Shown: positions 1-7,529 of the stretch, one piece after another | Position numbering within the stretch: position 1 is the stretch's first letter | How the letters are laid out: the number at the start of each line of letters is the position of its first letter | Source: CAZONU01 sp965370045 | GTDB taxonomy: Bacteria; Planctomycetota; SZUA-567; JAKLDR01 | DNA length: 56,080 bases | NCBI GenBank assembly: GCA_965370045.1 | Contig: CBDUSI010000011.1 | Location: 1 to 56,080 of the forward strand | Reading direction: 5' to 3' | Position numbers and translations under genes: made by a program | The notes under the pieces: model-generated | Told to the model about the DNA's origin: nothing | The model's input: the letters and a program-made list of their open reading frames with translations, nothing else | The model's database searches: none

Positions 1-9
1 TGGCTGGTT

Positions 10-31
10 ACAAAACTCCGGCTACGGAGTT
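10..31 (-). terminator. Intrinsic terminator closing the nadA-punA operon
   Basis: On the minus strand a 7-bp stem (AACTCCG / CGGAGTT) with a 4-nt loop is followed directly by a short T run (TTTTG). It lies about 20 bases past the stop codon of the purine nucleoside phosphorylase gene, where an operon end is expected. The U tract is short, so efficiency is uncertain. Confidence 0.65.
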
Positions 32-49
32 ACTCAATGCTAAAATGCT

Positions 50-886
50 CTAGCGCCGCTTCTTCCCCAGCCCTTTGAGCACGCCCTTGACGATGACTGC
101 CAGCTTGGGCTCGGCGGAATTGGCCACTCTTATAATTTCCTCGATCCTGGCCGGTTCCAGCGCGTCGGGCAGGCAGCGGTCGGTTACCACCGAGAGGCCC
201 AGGACCCTGAGGCCGCAGTGCACCGCGACGATGACCTCGGGCACGGTGCTCATGCCCACTACGTCCGCGCCCATGTCGCGCAGCCAGCGGTACTCGGCCC
301 GGGTTTCGAGGTTGGGGCCGGGCACGCCCACGTAGACCCCGCGGTGCGCGCGGATGCCCTCGGCCAGCGCGACCGACTCGGCCAGCTTCAACAGTTTGGG
401 ATCGTAGGGCGCGCACATGTCCGGGAAACGCGGCCCCAGGCGGTCGTCGTTGGGCCCGCGCAGGGGGTTCTCCGGGAAGAGGTTGATGTGGTCCTCGATG
501 ATCACTATGTCGCCGCGCTCGTGGAGCGGGTTCATGCCCCCGCAGGCGTTGGAGACCACCAGGACCTCGGCGCCCAGCTTGCGCATCACCCTGACCGGCA
601 GGGTGATCTCCTCCATGGAGTAGCCCTCGTAGTGGTGAAAGCGACCCTCCATGCCCACCACGGGAACGCCGGCCAGCTCTCCGGCAACGAACTTGCCCGC
701 GTGGCTGGCCACCGTGGACTGCGGGAAGTAGGGCACCTCCGCGTAGGAGCACGCCCGCGTCTTCCTGATCTCGCCGGCCAGCTTGCCCAGGCCGGTGCCC
801 AGGATGATGCCCACCTTGGGCCGCTTCTTCACGATGCTCTTGACCGCGGCGGTGGCCTCCTGGACTTTCTCGAACAGCGCGGTCAT
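50..886 (-). CDS. punA: Purine nucleoside phosphorylase, trimeric type I
   Basis: This 278-aa enzyme should catalyse phosphorolysis of purine nucleosides to free base and (deoxy)ribose-1-phosphate in cytosolic purine salvage. Family marks are the phosphate-binding GTGLG near residue 30, MEGRFHHYEGYS at 79-90, VSNACGGMN at 111-119, GPNLETRAEYR at 190-200 and the MSTVPEV purine-site loop at 212-218. Length fits the trimeric PNP/MTAP family. The residue after VT in the purine pocket is Asp236 (VTDRCLP), where hypoxanthine/guanine-specific trimeric PNPs usually have Asn; MTAP-type enzymes have Asp. Adenosine-type substrates are therefore possible. It is the last gene of the minus-strand operon and starts 13 bases after the DUF167 gene ends. 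Confidence 0.93.
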   Translation of the reverse strand: MTALFEKVQEATAAVKSIVKKRPKVGIILGTGLGKLAGEIRKTRACSYAEVPYFPQSTVASHAGKFVAGELAGVPVVGMEGRFHHYEGYSMEEITLPVRVMRKLGAEVLVVSNACGGMNPLHERGDIVIIEDHINLFPENPLRGPNDDRLGPRFPDMCAPYDPKLLKLAESVALAEGIRAHRGVYVGVPGPNLETRAEYRWLRDMGADVVGMSTVPEVIVAVHCGLRVLGLSVVTDRCLPDALEPARIEEIIRVANSAEPKLAVIVKGVLKGLGKKRR

Positions 887-898
887 GACCGGTTCTCC

Positions 899-1204
899 CT
901 AATCTCCCAGCAGCTTCTCTATCCGTTCGCGAAGTTCGGCGGGTTCCACTCCCCGGCAGAGCAGCACTTTCCGGCGGGAACCCTCCCCGCTGATCAGCTC
1001 GAGGTCCGCGTGCGAGAGGTTAAGTGCTTCGGCCAGATATCGCAAGGCCTCCTTGTTGGCCTTGCCCTTCTCAGGCGGAGCGGCAACCGCCAGCTTGAGC
1101 GCGCCCCCGTGCTCGCCCAGCGCCCGCGTGCGGGGCGCCCCGGGCCGCACCGCCAGGCGCAGCGAGGCGCCTCCCCGGCCGGCGCGGACCTCGACCGCCG
1201 CCAC
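899..1204 (-). CDS. yggU: DUF167 / YggU family protein
   Basis: A 101-aa protein of the YggU/DUF167 family, whose biochemical role is unknown. The sequence shows the family's core, including APPEKGKANKE in the middle and a strand-rich first half (SLRLAVRPGA). The start is GTG, one base after the stop of the kinase gene, so translation is probably coupled. In many bacteria yggU lies near yggS and proC, and both occur upstream in this same operon, which supports the call. Nothing suggests truncation. Confidence 0.85.
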   Translation of the reverse strand: MAAVEVRAGRGGASLRLAVRPGAPRTRALGEHGGALKLAVAAPPEKGKANKEALRYLAEALNLSHADLELISGEGSRRKVLLCRGVEPAELRERIEKLLGD

Positions 1205-1205
1205 A

Positions 1206-3848
1206 CTAGTCCTTCTTGCCGTTCTTCTTGACCGGGGCCTTGGGCTTCTCGGGTTCCTTGGGCTCCGGCGCGCCGCCGGCGCCCTTCTCCGCAGCCTCCA
1301 GCAGGGGCAGGAGCTCCTTCTTGCGCTTGGGCTCGGCGGCCAGCACCCGCTCCAGCTGGCTCTTGGCCTCGGCGAAGAGCTTGCGGTCCAGGGCGAAGCG
1401 GGCCAGGACCACGCGCTCGTCGGGCTTCAGCTTCGGCCGGCGCAGGAGGCCGTAGACCGACTTGGCCGGGAGTTCCTTCCAGGCCACGCTGCCGCGCTTG
1501 CTCATACCCCGCTTGTAGACCAGCCCGCCGGGCCCCACGGAAATCACGCTGGCCCGCTTGCCGTCGGCCAGCTTGGTCAGTGCCGAAGCCAGCTTCCCCG
1601 CGCGAGCGTAGTCGTACAGCCGGTCGAAGAGCTTGGGCTCGGCCCGGTAGCGCGCGGCCAGCGCGCGGACTTCCTCAATCTGCTTCGCGAATCCCGCTTT
1701 GCGATAGGCCAACTGGGCGTCGACGAACATGGCGCGGGCCTGGGGGTACTCGTAGTCCATGGCCAGCTTGAGGGCCGCGTCGCGGACCGCGTCGCAAACG
1801 GCCAGTTTCTTGCGCAGCTCGGCCTCTCGCTTAAGCCGCTCGCGCTCGGCGGCGATCCGCTGCTTGAACTCCTCGATGGCGGTCTTGGCCTTCGTGACCT
1901 GCCCGGCGTTGTCGGACTTCTCAAAACGTTCAAAGGGCTTGGCGACCTCGTCGAACCGGAGTTCCTTGAGCGCCTTCTCGGCGGCGGCCCGGGCGGCGGC
2001 GAACTCCTTGCCGGCCTGCGGCCAGACCTCCGCGCCGCGCTTCTCGGCCAGCTTGCCCGCGGGGGTGCCGGCGAACTCGGCCGCCAGACGGTCCCACTCC
2101 TCGTTGAGCCTCCCGAACTTACACTCTGCGGCCAGCTTGACGGCCTGCTTCTCGAACTCCCTGACCTCGCTTTCGGCGGCGCCGGCGTAGCGCGCGCGGT
2201 ACTGCTTGGCGTGCTGCCTGGCGTTCACCGTGTGCGAGGACTGCGCGTGCTTGGCGGCGAACGAGTCGTAGTCGGCGGCCAGGCGCTTGAAGTCGCGGGC
2301 GGTCTTGGCCCGGGCCTTCTTGCCCTGGAGAGCATTCCAGTCGCTTTCGACGCTGGCCTTGGCTCGCCGCTCGGCGATGCTCTTCTTGAGCCTGGTCACC
2401 GCGCCGGCGGCCCGGGTCGCGAAGGCGCTCCCCTGGGGGGCCATGCCCTGCAGCTTGCGGTAGAGGTCCAAGGCGTGTCTCAGCTCGCCGCGGCCCTCGG
2501 CGTCCTGGGCGCGCTGCTCGGTGCGCTTCAGATCGAACTCGCTGGGGCCGTCCCCGCCGCTCATCGCCATGAATATCCCCGCGGCCGCGAAGACCAGGAC
2601 GACCACGGCCAGCACGACGAAGACGCCCGCGCCGCTCTTGCGGCGGGCGCGGCGGGTGAGCTGGGACTGCCGGCGGGAGATCGATTCCTTCTTTTCCTCG
2701 GGGGCCAACTCCTCCCGGAGGCGCTCGATGTCCACTATCAGCTCCCGGGCGGTCGCGTAGCGCTTGTCCGGCTTCTTCTTCATCATCCGGGCGATCACCC
2801 GGCAGACCGACTGGGGGATGTCCGGGTCCAGGGAGCGCAGCCCGGGGGGCTCCTCGTAAACCTGCTTCTCCATGATCTCCCGGGCGGTCTTCCCGGTGAA
2901 GGGCGTGCGCCCGGAAATCATCCTGTAAAAGGTGGCGCCCAGGGAGTAGAGGTCCACGCGATGGTCGATGGGCTCGCCGCGGGCCTGCTCGGGGGCCATG
3001 TAGTGCGGCGAGCCCAGCACGCCGCCCTCCTGGTTGACCTTCTCGGCCATGGACTTGACCGTGCGGGCGATGCCCAGGTCGGTGATGAGCACCTCGCCAT
3101 CGTCGTTCAACATTAAGTTATCGGGCTTGATGTCGCAGTGGATGACCCCGTGCTTCTCGGCGTAGTCCAGGGCGCGGGCGGCGCCCAGGACCATCTTCAC
3201 GGCCTCGTCCACCGGGAGCTTGCCCCCGCCGCGGACGCGGTCCTGCACCGAGCCGCCGTTCAGGTACTCCATGGAGTAGAAGTAGATGCCGTCGACCTCG
3301 CCGACCTCGTGCACCTGAGCGACGTTGGGGTGGTTGAGCTTCCCGGCGGCGCGCGCCTCGGTCATGAAGCGGTCGATGAAGGTGGAGTCCTCGGTGAGCT
3401 CGGGGCTGAGTATCTTGATGGCCACCGGGCGGCCCAGGGCCACCTGCACCGCGCGGTAGACCTCGCCCATGCCCCCGGAGCCGATGCGCTTGACCAGCTG
3501 GTACCCGCCCAGCCGCCGGCCGGCCAGCTCTCCCTCGTCGTCGGGGGCCTCCTCGCGCAGGGCCAGCTCGCTCTCGCCGATGCGGACCACGTCGCCGAAG
3601 GACATCTCCCGGGTGCTCTTGGAGGGCAGCTTGTCGTCGTTGAGGGAGACCCCGTTGTGGCTGCCCAGGTCCACCACCCGGTAGCGGCCGTTGATCCGCT
3701 CGATGCGGCAGTGCTGGCGGCTGACCAGGGGGTCGGTGATCACTATGCCGCTGTTGGGCGCGCGGCCTACGATGAAGACCACGTCGCCGGGCGGGAAGCC
3801 GTAGCAGGCCCCCTCCTCGACCCCGGACTCGACGTAGATGCTCGGCAT
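1206..3848 (-). CDS. FHA-domain Ser/Thr protein kinase with one TM and a coiled extracytoplasmic region
   Basis: An 880-aa transmembrane kinase. An N-terminal FHA domain (about 22-98, GRAPNSG and SRQHC...GSHNG) binds phosphothreonine. The kinase domain follows at about 116-380, with glycine loop GSGGMGEVY (123-131), Lys145 in VAIKI, catalytic HCDIKPDN (237-244), DLG (257-259) and APE (285-287). A membrane segment lies at about 407-428. The remaining 450 residues are Ala/Lys/Glu-rich and helical, without a recognised sensor domain. The catalytic loop has Cys where most kinases have Arg (HCD rather than HRD), so activation-loop phosphorylation control may differ. The gene sits inside an amino-acid/nucleotide operon, 6 bases after proC, and a regulatory link to those enzymes is only inferred. 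Confidence 0.9.
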   Translation of the reverse strand: MPSIYVESGVEEGACYGFPPGDVVFIVGRAPNSGIVITDPLVSRQHCRIERINGRYRVVDLGSHNGVSLNDDKLPSKSTREMSFGDVVRIGESELALREEAPDDEGELAGRRLGGYQLVKRIGSGGMGEVYRAVQVALGRPVAIKILSPELTEDSTFIDRFMTEARAAGKLNHPNVAQVHEVGEVDGIYFYSMEYLNGGSVQDRVRGGGKLPVDEAVKMVLGAARALDYAEKHGVIHCDIKPDNLMLNDDGEVLITDLGIARTVKSMAEKVNQEGGVLGSPHYMAPEQARGEPIDHRVDLYSLGATFYRMISGRTPFTGKTAREIMEKQVYEEPPGLRSLDPDIPQSVCRVIARMMKKKPDKRYATARELIVDIERLREELAPEEKKESISRRQSQLTRRARRKSGAGVFVVLAVVVLVFAAAGIFMAMSGGDGPSEFDLKRTEQRAQDAEGRGELRHALDLYRKLQGMAPQGSAFATRAAGAVTRLKKSIAERRAKASVESDWNALQGKKARAKTARDFKRLAADYDSFAAKHAQSSHTVNARQHAKQYRARYAGAAESEVREFEKQAVKLAAECKFGRLNEEWDRLAAEFAGTPAGKLAEKRGAEVWPQAGKEFAAARAAAEKALKELRFDEVAKPFERFEKSDNAGQVTKAKTAIEEFKQRIAAERERLKREAELRKKLAVCDAVRDAALKLAMDYEYPQARAMFVDAQLAYRKAGFAKQIEEVRALAARYRAEPKLFDRLYDYARAGKLASALTKLADGKRASVISVGPGGLVYKRGMSKRGSVAWKELPAKSVYGLLRRPKLKPDERVVLARFALDRKLFAEAKSQLERVLAAEPKRKKELLPLLEAAEKGAGGAPEPKEPEKPKAPVKKNGKKD

Positions 3849-3854
3849 CGGACG

Positions 3855-4682
3855 CTATCCCCGGCCCAGCTCCCGACTGCGCTCGGCCGCGCGGCGCACG
3901 GCCTCCACCAGCTTAGCGTGAACGCCGCCGCCGTCCAGCGCCTCCACGGCCGCGGCGGTGGTGCCCCCCGGAGTGGTCACCCGCCGGCGCAGGTCCCGGG
4001 CGGAGTGCTCGCTGCGGAAGAGCAGCTCCCCGGCGCCCCGCAACGTGGCGCCCACCAGGCGCTTGGCTTCGGCGGCGCTGAAGCCCTCGGCCTCGGCGGC
4101 CTCGATCATGGCCTCGGCCAGGTAGAAGAGGTAGGCCGGCCCGGTGCCGCTCACCGCGGTCACCGCGTCCATGTGCTCCTCGGACATCTCGAAGACCTTG
4201 CCGCCGGCCCCGAAGAGCGCGCGAACCAGGGTCATGTCCCGGCTGTTGGCCCCCGGCCCGGGGGCGATGGCCGTGGCGCCCATGTCAACCAGGAGCGGTG
4301 TGTTCGGCATGGTGCGGACCACCCGCGTTCCGGGCCCCAGCACCTTCGATATCTTGGCGCTGGTGGCCCCGGCGACGATAGAGACGATCAGTCTGCCGTC
4401 TACTTCGCCGGCCAGCTCCGCCAGGACCGCATCGATCATCTGGGGCTTGACCGCCAGCACCACGGTGCCCACCCTGCGGACCGCGTCCAGGTTGTCCTCG
4501 GCGAGCACTACGCCCAGCTCGGTGAAGAGCTCGCGGCGGGCCGGCGCCGGGTCGCTGGCCACGATGTGCCCGGGCTCGAAGATGCCCGCGGCCAGCGCCC
4601 CGCGCACCAGGGCCTCGGCCATGTTGCCGGCGCCGATGAGCCCCAGGCGCAGCCTGGCGGGTCCGGTTCCGTCTGAATTCAT
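3855..4682 (-). CDS. proC: Pyrroline-5-carboxylate reductase
   Basis: A 275-aa enzyme that reduces 1-pyrroline-5-carboxylate to L-proline with NAD(P)H in the cytosol. It shows the N-terminal dinucleotide motif GLIGAGNMAEAL, the central MPNTPLLVDMGA segment and the C-terminal SGTGPAY...EA helices that form the dimer/decamer interface. I chose the ATG at 4682 because a strong ribosome site (GGGAGGAGAGAG) ends just before it; an upstream GTG at 4712 would overlap pruA but lacks such a site. It lies 26 bases after the P5C dehydrogenase gene, so the two enzymes acting on the same intermediate in opposite directions are co-transcribed. Confidence 0.93.
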   Translation of the reverse strand: MNSDGTGPARLRLGLIGAGNMAEALVRGALAAGIFEPGHIVASDPAPARRELFTELGVVLAEDNLDAVRRVGTVVLAVKPQMIDAVLAELAGEVDGRLIVSIVAGATSAKISKVLGPGTRVVRTMPNTPLLVDMGATAIAPGPGANSRDMTLVRALFGAGGKVFEMSEEHMDAVTAVSGTGPAYLFYLAEAMIEAAEAEGFSAAEAKRLVGATLRGAGELLFRSEHSARDLRRRVTTPGGTTAAAVEALDGGGVHAKLVEAVRRAAERSRELGRG

Positions 4683-4708
4683 CTCTCTCCTCCCGTCTCG
4701 CGCCCCGC

Positions 4709-6340
4709 TCAAGCCTCGTCCATGAAGGGATAATGGTAGTCGGTGGGGGGCACGAAGGTCTCCTTGATGGTCCGCGGGCTGGTCCAGCGCAGCATGTTCA
4801 GCCGGCTGCCGGCCTTGTCGTTGGTGCCCGAGGCGCGCGAGCCACCGAAAGGCTGCTGGCCGACCACCGCCGCGGTGGGTTTGTCGTTGATGTAGAAATT
4901 GCCGGCCGCGCCGCGCAGCACCCGCGCGGCAGTCGCCGCCGCCGCGCGGTCCCCGGCGAAGATGCTGCCGGTCAGGGCGTAGGGGCTCGTCCGGTCGCAG
5001 AGCTCCAGGGTCTCCTCGTAGCGGTCCGCGTCGTAGACATAAATGCTGAGCACCGGGCCGAAGATTTCCTCGACCATGGTGCGGAAGTCGGGCTTCTTTG
5101 CCAAGACTACGGTGGGCTCGATGAAGTAGCCGACGGAGTCGTCGCAGCCGCCGCCGCAGAGAACCTCGGCGTCTTTCGCTCCGGCTGCGTAATCAATGTA
5201 GCCCTTGATGCGCTCGAAGGCCGGGCGGTCGATAACCGCGTTCATGAAGTTGCTGAAGTCCTCCGGGGGGCCCATTTTGACCGTGGCGATCTCGGCGACG
5301 AGCCGCTCGCGCAGCTCGGCCCACAGGCAGTCGGGCACGTAGACCCGCGAGGCCGCCGAGCACTTCTGGCCCTGGTACTCGAAGGCCCCGCGGACCAGCG
5401 CGATGGCCGCCTCGGCGACCCCCGCCGAGCGGTGCAGGAAGACGAAGTTCTTGCCGCCGGTCTCCCCGACGATGCGCGGGTAAGATTTATAGTTGGCGAT
5501 GCCCGCGCCGATGGTCTTCCACATCCCGCGAAAGACCTCCGTCGAGCCGGTGAAGTGCACGCCGGCCAACTCCGGGCTGGCCAGGGCGACCGGGCCGACC
5601 GCCGGGCCCGGCCCGGGCACGAAGTTGATTACCCCCGGGGGCAGCCCGGCCTCCTCCAGCAGGCGCATTATGTAATAGCCCGAATAGACCGCCGAGGAGG
5701 CCGGCTTCCAGACCACGCAGTTGCCCAGCATGGCCGGCGCGGTGGGCAGGTTCCCGGCGATGGAGGTGAAGTTGAAGGGGGTCACCGCGAAGACGAAGCC
5801 TTCCAGCGGGCGGTAGTCCATGCGGTTCCAGGAGCCGGGCGGCGAGTAGGGCTGCTCCCCGTAAATCTGGGTCACGTAAGAGCTGTTGAAACGGAAGAAG
5901 TCGATGAGCTCGCAGGCCGCGTCGATCTCTGCCTGGAAGGCGCTCTTGCTCTGGCCCAACATAGTGGCGGCGTTGAACTCCGCGCGGCGCGGCCCGGCCA
6001 GCAGGTCCGCGGCTGTGTGGAATACGGCCAGGCGCTCCTCCCAGGGCCACGCCGCCCAGTCGCGGCGGGCCTCCAGGGCGGCGGCGATGGCAGCCTCCAC
6101 CTCTTTGGCTGACGCCCGGTGATAGACCGCCAGGCGGCGGCCGTGCTCGTGCGGCGCGTGGCACTCGCCGAGGTCCCCGGTGCGCACCTCCCGGCCGCCG
6201 ATTATCAGGGGGATCTCCGGCTCCCGGCCCTTGAGCTCGGCAAGCTTCTCCTTGAGCCCCTTCCTCTCGGGGCTGCCCGGAGCGTGGGCCAGCACCGGCT
6301 CGTTGACCGGTTTCTCGAACCTGTAAGTGGCGTCGCTCAT
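4709..6340 (-). CDS. pruA: L-glutamate gamma-semialdehyde (P5C) dehydrogenase
   Basis: A 543-aa aldehyde dehydrogenase oxidising glutamate semialdehyde/P5C to glutamate with NAD+, the second step of proline breakdown. The start region (KPVNEPVLAHAPGSPER) is typical of the stand-alone P5CDH type rather than PutA. The catalytic Cys is in YQGQKCSAASR and the general-base Glu in GETGGKNFV; the NAD-fold motif FTGST is present. A GGGAGC ribosome site precedes the ATG. It follows the genes for a three-subunit FAD dehydrogenase, which could supply P5C from proline, and precedes proC. Confidence 0.92.
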   Translation of the reverse strand: MSDATYRFEKPVNEPVLAHAPGSPERKGLKEKLAELKGREPEIPLIIGGREVRTGDLGECHAPHEHGRRLAVYHRASAKEVEAAIAAALEARRDWAAWPWEERLAVFHTAADLLAGPRRAEFNAATMLGQSKSAFQAEIDAACELIDFFRFNSSYVTQIYGEQPYSPPGSWNRMDYRPLEGFVFAVTPFNFTSIAGNLPTAPAMLGNCVVWKPASSAVYSGYYIMRLLEEAGLPPGVINFVPGPGPAVGPVALASPELAGVHFTGSTEVFRGMWKTIGAGIANYKSYPRIVGETGGKNFVFLHRSAGVAEAAIALVRGAFEYQGQKCSAASRVYVPDCLWAELRERLVAEIATVKMGPPEDFSNFMNAVIDRPAFERIKGYIDYAAGAKDAEVLCGGGCDDSVGYFIEPTVVLAKKPDFRTMVEEIFGPVLSIYVYDADRYEETLELCDRTSPYALTGSIFAGDRAAAATAARVLRGAAGNFYINDKPTAAVVGQQPFGGSRASGTNDKAGSRLNMLRWTSPRTIKETFVPPTDYHYPFMDEA

Positions 6341-6380
6341 GACTGCTCCCTACGCGCGGCGGCGGACGGTATGGACAATC

Positions 6381-7529
6381 TTACACAACGTTGGCCTCCA
6401 CGACCAGTTCACCCGAGTCGAAACGGTCCGGGGCGAAGCTCGCCGCGTCCAACGTGACCGCCCTGCCGTGCAGGGCCATCTCCGAGAGTATAACCCCGCA
6501 GGCGGGGGCCAGCATGAACCCGTGCCCGCTGAAGCCCCCCGCCACCAGGAAGTTCCGGTAATCGCCCACCCGGCCCAGCACCGGCTGGCGGTCGGGGCTG
6601 ACCGCGTAAGTGCCGGCCCAGTGCCTGAGGACCCGGAGCCCGGCCAGGCGGGGGAGCAGGCGGGTGAGTTTCCCGGAGACCTCCGCGGCGAACCGCCAGT
6701 CGACGTTGAGATTCAGGCCCGAGGGCTGGCCCTTGTCGCTCTGGCCCGCCAGGAAGGCGCCGTGCGCCGCCTGGCAGAAGAAGATGTTATGGTCCAGGTC
6801 GATGATCATGGGGTCGTGGCAGCGCTGGACCGGCTCGGTGACTATGATCTGGCGCCTGTATGGATCGATAGGCAGGCCCACACCGGCCAGCTCGGCGATC
6901 TCCCCGACGCGCCCGCCCGCGGCGTTGATGACCCACTCGGCCGCGACCCTCCCGCGGGAGGTCTGCACGGCGACCACCGCGTCCCCGGAGGTCTCCAGTC
7001 CGGTGACCTCCGTACGCAGGTGGATGCGCACGCCCATCTCCCGGGCGCGCTCGGCGTAGCCCTTGACCACCAGGAAGGGGTTGGCCTTGCCGTCGGTGGG
7101 CCCGTAGGCCGCGCCGAGCAGCCCCTCGGCACTGAGCATCGGCGCGATTCCGGCCACCTCCCGCGCTTCCACCATGCGGGTGTTAACCCCGCAGGAGTTC
7201 TGCAGCTCCACGTCCTTCCCCAGGGCCGCGAGGCGTTCGGGGGTATAGGCCGTCAGCAGATATCCGCCCTGCCGGAACTCGATGTCCTGGCCGAGCTCGG
7301 CCTCGAAGCCCGCGAAGGCCTCGATGGACATCTTGGCCAGGCGCACGTTGCCCTCGGTCGACCACTGCTGGCGCATGCCCCCCGCGCAGCGGCCGGTGGC
7401 CCCCGAGCCCAGGTAGTCGCCCTCGATGACCACCACGTCGCTGGCCCCCGCCTTGGCCAGGTAGTAAGCGGCGCTCAGGCCCACGCAGCCGCCGCCGATG
7501 ATGGCCACCCGCGCGGAGTCCAGCTTCAT
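6381..7529 (-). CDS. FAD-dependent dehydrogenase, catalytic beta subunit (HcnC / DadA-type)
   Basis: A 382-aa glycine oxidase/DAO-superfamily flavoprotein with an N-terminal FAD motif (VAIIGGGCVGLSAAYYLAKAG) and a conserved C-terminal LVAGGFSGHGFMLAPACG segment. Together with the two upstream genes it forms the three-component set known from hydrogen cyanide synthase, heterotetrameric sarcosine oxidase and dye-linked or D-hydroxyproline dehydrogenases. Its ATG overlaps the stop of the alpha-subunit gene by 4 bases. With pruA immediately downstream and no PRODH-barrel enzyme nearby, proline or hydroxyproline is the most likely substrate; the family alone cannot decide this. Confidence 0.8.
   Translation of the reverse strand: MKLDSARVAIIGGGCVGLSAAYYLAKAGASDVVVIEGDYLGSGATGRCAGGMRQQWSTEGNVRLAKMSIEAFAGFEAELGQDIEFRQGGYLLTAYTPERLAALGKDVELQNSCGVNTRMVEAREVAGIAPMLSAEGLLGAAYGPTDGKANPFLVVKGYAERAREMGVRIHLRTEVTGLETSGDAVVAVQTSRGRVAAEWVINAAGGRVGEIAELAGVGLPIDPYRRQIIVTEPVQRCHDPMIIDLDHNIFFCQAAHGAFLAGQSDKGQPSGLNLNVDWRFAAEVSGKLTRLLPRLAGLRVLRHWAGTYAVSPDRQPVLGRVGDYRNFLVAGGFSGHGFMLAPACGVILSEMALHGRAVTLDAASFAPDRFDSGELVVEANVV

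Noticed and set aside
1053..3116. 687-codon open frame on the plus strand opposite the kinase gene
   Set aside because: It is rich in Gly, Leu, Arg and His in the manner of GC-driven antisense frames, has no ribosome site or family motif, and the opposite strand encodes a complete FHA kinase.
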